Source: Holosporaceae bacterium UBA3830 (GTDB taxonomy: Bacteria > Pseudomonadota > Alphaproteobacteria > UBA3830). Taken from it: a DNA stretch of 8,445 bases. The position numbers and the translations under genes are program-made. Under the pieces are notes generated by a model. That model saw only the letters and a program-made list of their open reading frames with translations, searched no databases and was not told the DNA's origin. This document shows, one piece after another, positions 6,001 to 8,445 of this stretch; positions within the stretch are counted from its first letter, which is position 1, and the number at the start of each line of letters is the position of its first letter. The stretch lies in assembly GCA_002393025.1 (NCBI GenBank), contig DGIE01000068.1, positions 1 through 8,445 on the forward strand, in the 5' to 3' direction.

Positions 6001-8445
6001 TGAAAAGTAATAAGGATTTTATTGCAGATGTTCGAGTATTCAAAAATACGGGAGGCAAGATTGAGGCCCTAGGTGATGTGTCCGTAAAAGCTACAGATAG
6101 AATAGAATTTAACACGGAGACAAGAAAGTTTACGCTTGCAGAAGGAATGAAGGTGGATGCAGGAGCATTTACCACAAAAGAATCTTCGAGAAAAATAGAA
6201 GATGTTATTTTTAATCAGCCTGGAGTGAAAGCGGGCGGAAATGTAAATTTTGATGCAGAGAAAGTCCGATTAACAGGAAATTATGAAGCGGAAAAAGATA
6301 TAAAAATAAAGGCAAAGTTGGCGGAATTAGAAAGCGTTTTAGCGTATGGGACAGATGAGTTTCATTCAAATGCAAGTAATATGCTGTCGGAAGCAAGCTA
6401 TGATAGATACGCGACTTTTGCGCGGGTTGCACCGACAGTATTTAGATCAAAAGGAGATTTTATAGTTGATGTTTTGGATGAATATGCTGAACACAGCATA
6501 AATAAATTCTGTCGAAATGAAAAAATTGAAGCTAGTTCAATAGATTCAGCACCGTTAAGAGCGCATGAAACAGTAACAGAATATTCAGAAAGCAGTGGAT
6601 TCAACTTTTTTATGCCGACATCGGTCGTAGCGCCAGTTTGTGATGGCAATATTCAGGAAGCGATGGATTCATTTTGGAAACAATCGTCATTGGTAAATGC
6701 AACAAATTCCCTGATACACTCAAGAAGAGGAGCAGATATAGCAGCCAATGGAATAGCGACGGCGTTGTCTGCATACAGTAGCATAAAAACAATCTTAGAC
6801 TTTGGGGCTGGAGGAGTGGCTTCTTTATTTGGAGTGGGAAGTTTTGGATTTTATGCGACTGAGACAAGCCGTCGAACAGACCACGAATTCACGATAGGAT
6901 CCATGACAATAGCTGAAGAAAATATTGATTGGAAAGCCAAAAAGGGAGATATAAAGATACAGCATCGACTGGCGAAAGCGGGAGGGGATCAAAATTACAT
7001 AGCAGCGGGGAGAATCGAGGTAAAACCGGGAGAAGATATTGTCGTAACGGATCAAGAAACTACATCTGTAAACGGAACGTTTAATGTATTTACATGTGAT
7101 TTAAGTGTAGGAGTAAATGGAGGGGATTCACATTATAAATCAGAGGAATACCAGGCGAGCAAGTTCGAAAGTAAGGGAGAGAATGTATTCCGAGCAGGAA
7201 AGGATATACATATAGTCATTCCACAAATAGATGGAAAGCGGAATACATTTGATGCAGTTGTTGTAAATTTAGAAAACAAAGCGAATGTTGAAGAGACAGA
7301 AAGCAACAGTTATGGAGCGACATTATCAACAAGTTTATTGGACACAGCAACAGGAACACTCGGAGCAAATATAGGCATAGGCAACAGCCGAGATGAATAT
7401 TTGAACGAGGCATATATTCGTGGAGCGACGAATTTTGCGCATTCAAAGGTGAAAAATCAGGGATGTCTGGTAATGGATATCGAGAATGCCGGAGCGACAT
7501 ACCAATATGTTCCGATGGAAGAGGTTCACGAATCAGAAAATTTTGCGATAGGTTTTTCCGGGCTTGATCTGACCTCTGCAGATGGTTTTGCCTACAGCCT
7601 AGGAAGAAACATCGCATCGTCGGCTGCGTCGATGGGAGTGGGAATGCTGGCGTCGGAGGCGGGCTTAGGAGGGTTTGTCTCTACGATTGCCGCGTCTTTG
7701 GCCGGAAGTTATGTGAATGCCGAGCTGATGCCTCAGGCAAAAGTTGAAGTACCCGAGGATGAAAAAAGAAAATTACTGAAAATAACAACAAACAGCAGCG
7801 TATCATATGATCGGAACGGAAAAGGTTTCCGAGCGGAGAATTTGGATTTCAATAAAGCAGAGGTCGAGCAATTAATTCACGATGTAAAGACTAAAATTTT
7901 TGGCGATGCTTTGGATCGAAATCTGCCGACGGAAGATGCGGTGAAAGAGGTTCAGAAAGTCGAAAAGGAAACAAGAGAATTTCTGGAAAAAGAGGAAGTA
8001 AAGCAAACTGTAAAAAAACTAAAAAAGATCAACAAGGAGCTGAAAAAGGTCGAAGAAAAGCAAAAGAAGCTGGAAGAAGAAACGCCTGGGCTGAAAACGA
8101 TGGCGGAAGGGCTACCGGGGAATAGTAGTACGATCGATTCTGAAAAAGTCGACGAATACAAAAAATTGCAGGAAAAAGAGGAAGAATTAACAAGAGAAAG
8201 GCTCTTTGCAACGCAATTTGTATACGAACTTACGGAAGATTATGCGAATAAACACGGTTGGCGTGAAGATGTGAAAGAGTCTCTGCAACAGGTGTTTGAT
8301 AAGTTAGGCGGATTCGTCTCGAACGTGCTTGATAAAGTTACAGGCGAAAAAGTAGAGGGTATGGCTGCCGTTAGGCCTTTTGCGAGGATAGCACTAAAAG
8401 CAGGAGCAAAGAGTAAAGCCGGAAAGGAATTTATCAAATTTTTGG
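2847..8445 (+). CDS. Body of the giant haemagglutinin-like protein, no start of its own, 3' partial
   Basis: This is the in-frame continuation of the 1416 gene, 1866 open codons up to the edge. The first in-frame ATG is at 4218, deep inside a repeat region. Earlier GTG (2898) and TTG (3030) codons lack a convincing ribosome site, so it is probably not an independent gene. After a charged linker come beta-helix rungs (LVNTQGKI, VYNADNGEI, VFNTGGSQI, IYNFGEI, LKNYGSI, ITNSGKI, LSNEGRI), then long beta-rich regions with GDFVI/GDFIV units, a Gly/Ala hydrophobic segment (6735-6860), haemagglutinin-like stretches with AGRIEVKPGEDIVV, a second hydrophobic segment (7587-7712) and a Lys/Glu coiled coil (7932-8084). 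The last visible residues (KAGAKSKAGKEFIKFL) are not a stop. The long intact frame argues that the TAA is recent, read through, or an error. The C-terminal function cannot be judged here. Confidence 0.75.
5697..6530 (+). repeat. Possible diverged internal module repeat (GDFVI / GDFIV units)
   Basis: Two segments share a weak pattern: an Ala/Arg/Pro stretch, then TTTRGDFVIVLPNEEE (around 5781-5828) and TVFRSKGDFIVDVLDE (around 6435-6482). Each is followed by a polar helix-like run and a new strand region. This suggests a duplicated unit of about 650 bases within the haemagglutinin-like body, strongly diverged. The similarity is short and judged by eye. Confidence 0.3.
6735..6860 (+). other. 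Gly/Ala-rich hydrophobic segment 1 of the giant protein
   Basis: Codons about 1774-1815 read as alternating Ala, Gly, Ile, Leu and Phe with few charges (AANGIATALSAY ... GAGGVASLFGVGSFGF). This interrupts the polar beta-rich regions. Hydrophobic Gly/Ala segments occur inside large haemagglutinin and CdiA-type proteins. This one might be a buried helical hairpin or a membrane-active stretch; its role is inferred only. Confidence 0.5.
7587..7712 (+). other. Gly/Ala-rich hydrophobic segment 2 of the giant protein
   Basis: Codons about 2058-2099 are Ala/Ser/Gly/Met-rich and almost uncharged (IASSAASMGVGMLASEAGLG, then GFVSTIAASLAGSYV), with small residues spaced like a glycine zipper. It ends the beta-rich part and leads to a helical region. 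In CdiA-like proteins a comparable hydrophobic block lies before the toxin end, but no VENN motif is seen here. Confidence 0.5.
7932..8084 (+). other. Lys/Glu-rich coiled coil of the giant protein
   Basis: Codons 2173-2223 (from EDAVKEVQKVEKE to KKLEEET) have heptad-like spacing of Val, Leu and Ile among Lys and Glu, followed by a Pro/Gly break. A second shorter helical stretch (SEKVDEYKKLQEKEEEL) follows at about 8139-8189. Base use turns A-rich here. It likely forms a helical stalk or spacer before the unseen C-terminal domain. Confidence 0.65.

Larger units (their letters stand above)
1416..8445 (+). pseudogene. Giant filamentous-haemagglutinin-like exoprotein gene, interrupted by TAA, runs off the window
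   Basis: One reading frame spans 1416 to the right edge (2343 codons), broken only by TAA at 2844-2846 (codon 477). Both sides are in the same frame and carry the same kind of repeat, so I read this as a single gene with a nonsense codon. In order it shows an extended signal peptide (1-32), a non-repetitive N-terminal region to about 150, beta-helix-type repeats to about 470, a charged linker (478-530), more repeats and long beta-rich regions to about 1750, a Gly/Ala hydrophobic segment (about 1774-1815), further haemagglutinin-like repeats, a second hydrophobic segment (about 2058-2099) and a coiled coil (about 2173-2223). Proteins of this build are two-partner (type Vb) secreted adhesins or CdiA-like toxin carriers. 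I saw no NPNL or NPNGI motif typical of a TPS domain. The end, and any toxin domain, are outside the window. Whether it makes full-length protein is open. Confidence 0.75.

Noticed and set aside
2847..8437. Many minus-strand open frames of 60-133 codons (for example 7216-7617)
   Set aside because: They lie opposite one continuous plus-strand frame of 1866 codons, are rich in Leu, Ser and Phe as expected from antisense reading of this codon bias, and show no ribosome sites or domain patterns.
1416..8445. A variant genetic code in which TAA is sense
   Set aside because: Only one in-frame TAA occurs in 2343 codons, and the neighbouring gene ends with TAG followed by TAA. A reassigned codon should appear many times.
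1..8445. tRNA, rRNA, CRISPR array, insertion sequence or attachment site
   Set aside because: I saw no cloverleaf, no regularly spaced direct repeats, no transposase reading frame and no terminal inverted repeats.

Overview
The window looks like a piece of a Gram-negative bacterial genome. The evidence is Sec-type signal peptides, Shine-Dalgarno sites and a very large filamentous-haemagglutinin-like surface protein. The DNA is AT-rich by eye. Codon use favours ATA (Ile), AGA (Arg), GGA (Gly) and TTA/TTG (Leu), as in many host-associated or low-GC Gram-negatives. I could not place the lineage from sequence alone.

Layout, all on the plus strand. Positions 1-383 hold no convincing complete gene. 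They contain a weak terminator-like hairpin, a short frame that looks like a damaged signal-peptide ORF, a candidate promoter near 253-280 and an orphan perfect Shine-Dalgarno at 301-307. Positions 384-1304 encode an unrecognised exported protein of 306 residues with a proline-rich tail ending GRGDCSIM. Just past its stop, in another frame, lies a diverged copy of part of that tail, so the C-terminus may have been shortened by a one-base indel. Positions 1305-1415 are a short gap with an imperfect inverted repeat. From 1416 to the window end runs one giant reading frame (2343 codons visible, continuing beyond 8445). It encodes an extended signal peptide, long stretches of beta-helix-type repeats, two Gly/Ala-rich hydrophobic segments and a Lys/Glu coiled coil.

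The central oddity is a single in-frame TAA at 2844-2846 that splits the giant gene into a 476-codon front piece and an open frame of 1866 codons with no further stop. The frame is the same on both sides, so this is a nonsense codon and not a frameshift. The downstream piece has no good start of its own. A recent nonsense mutation, a sequencing error or stop readthrough would all fit.

The two genes are close (111 bases apart), share orientation and both begin with an export signal. They may form an operon for a secreted adhesin or toxin-delivery protein and a companion. No TpsB/ShlB-type outer-membrane transporter and no toxin or immunity gene is visible here; any C-terminal toxin would lie past the window. 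The nonsense codon, the out-of-frame tail copy and the damaged 5' frame together hint that the locus may be decaying.
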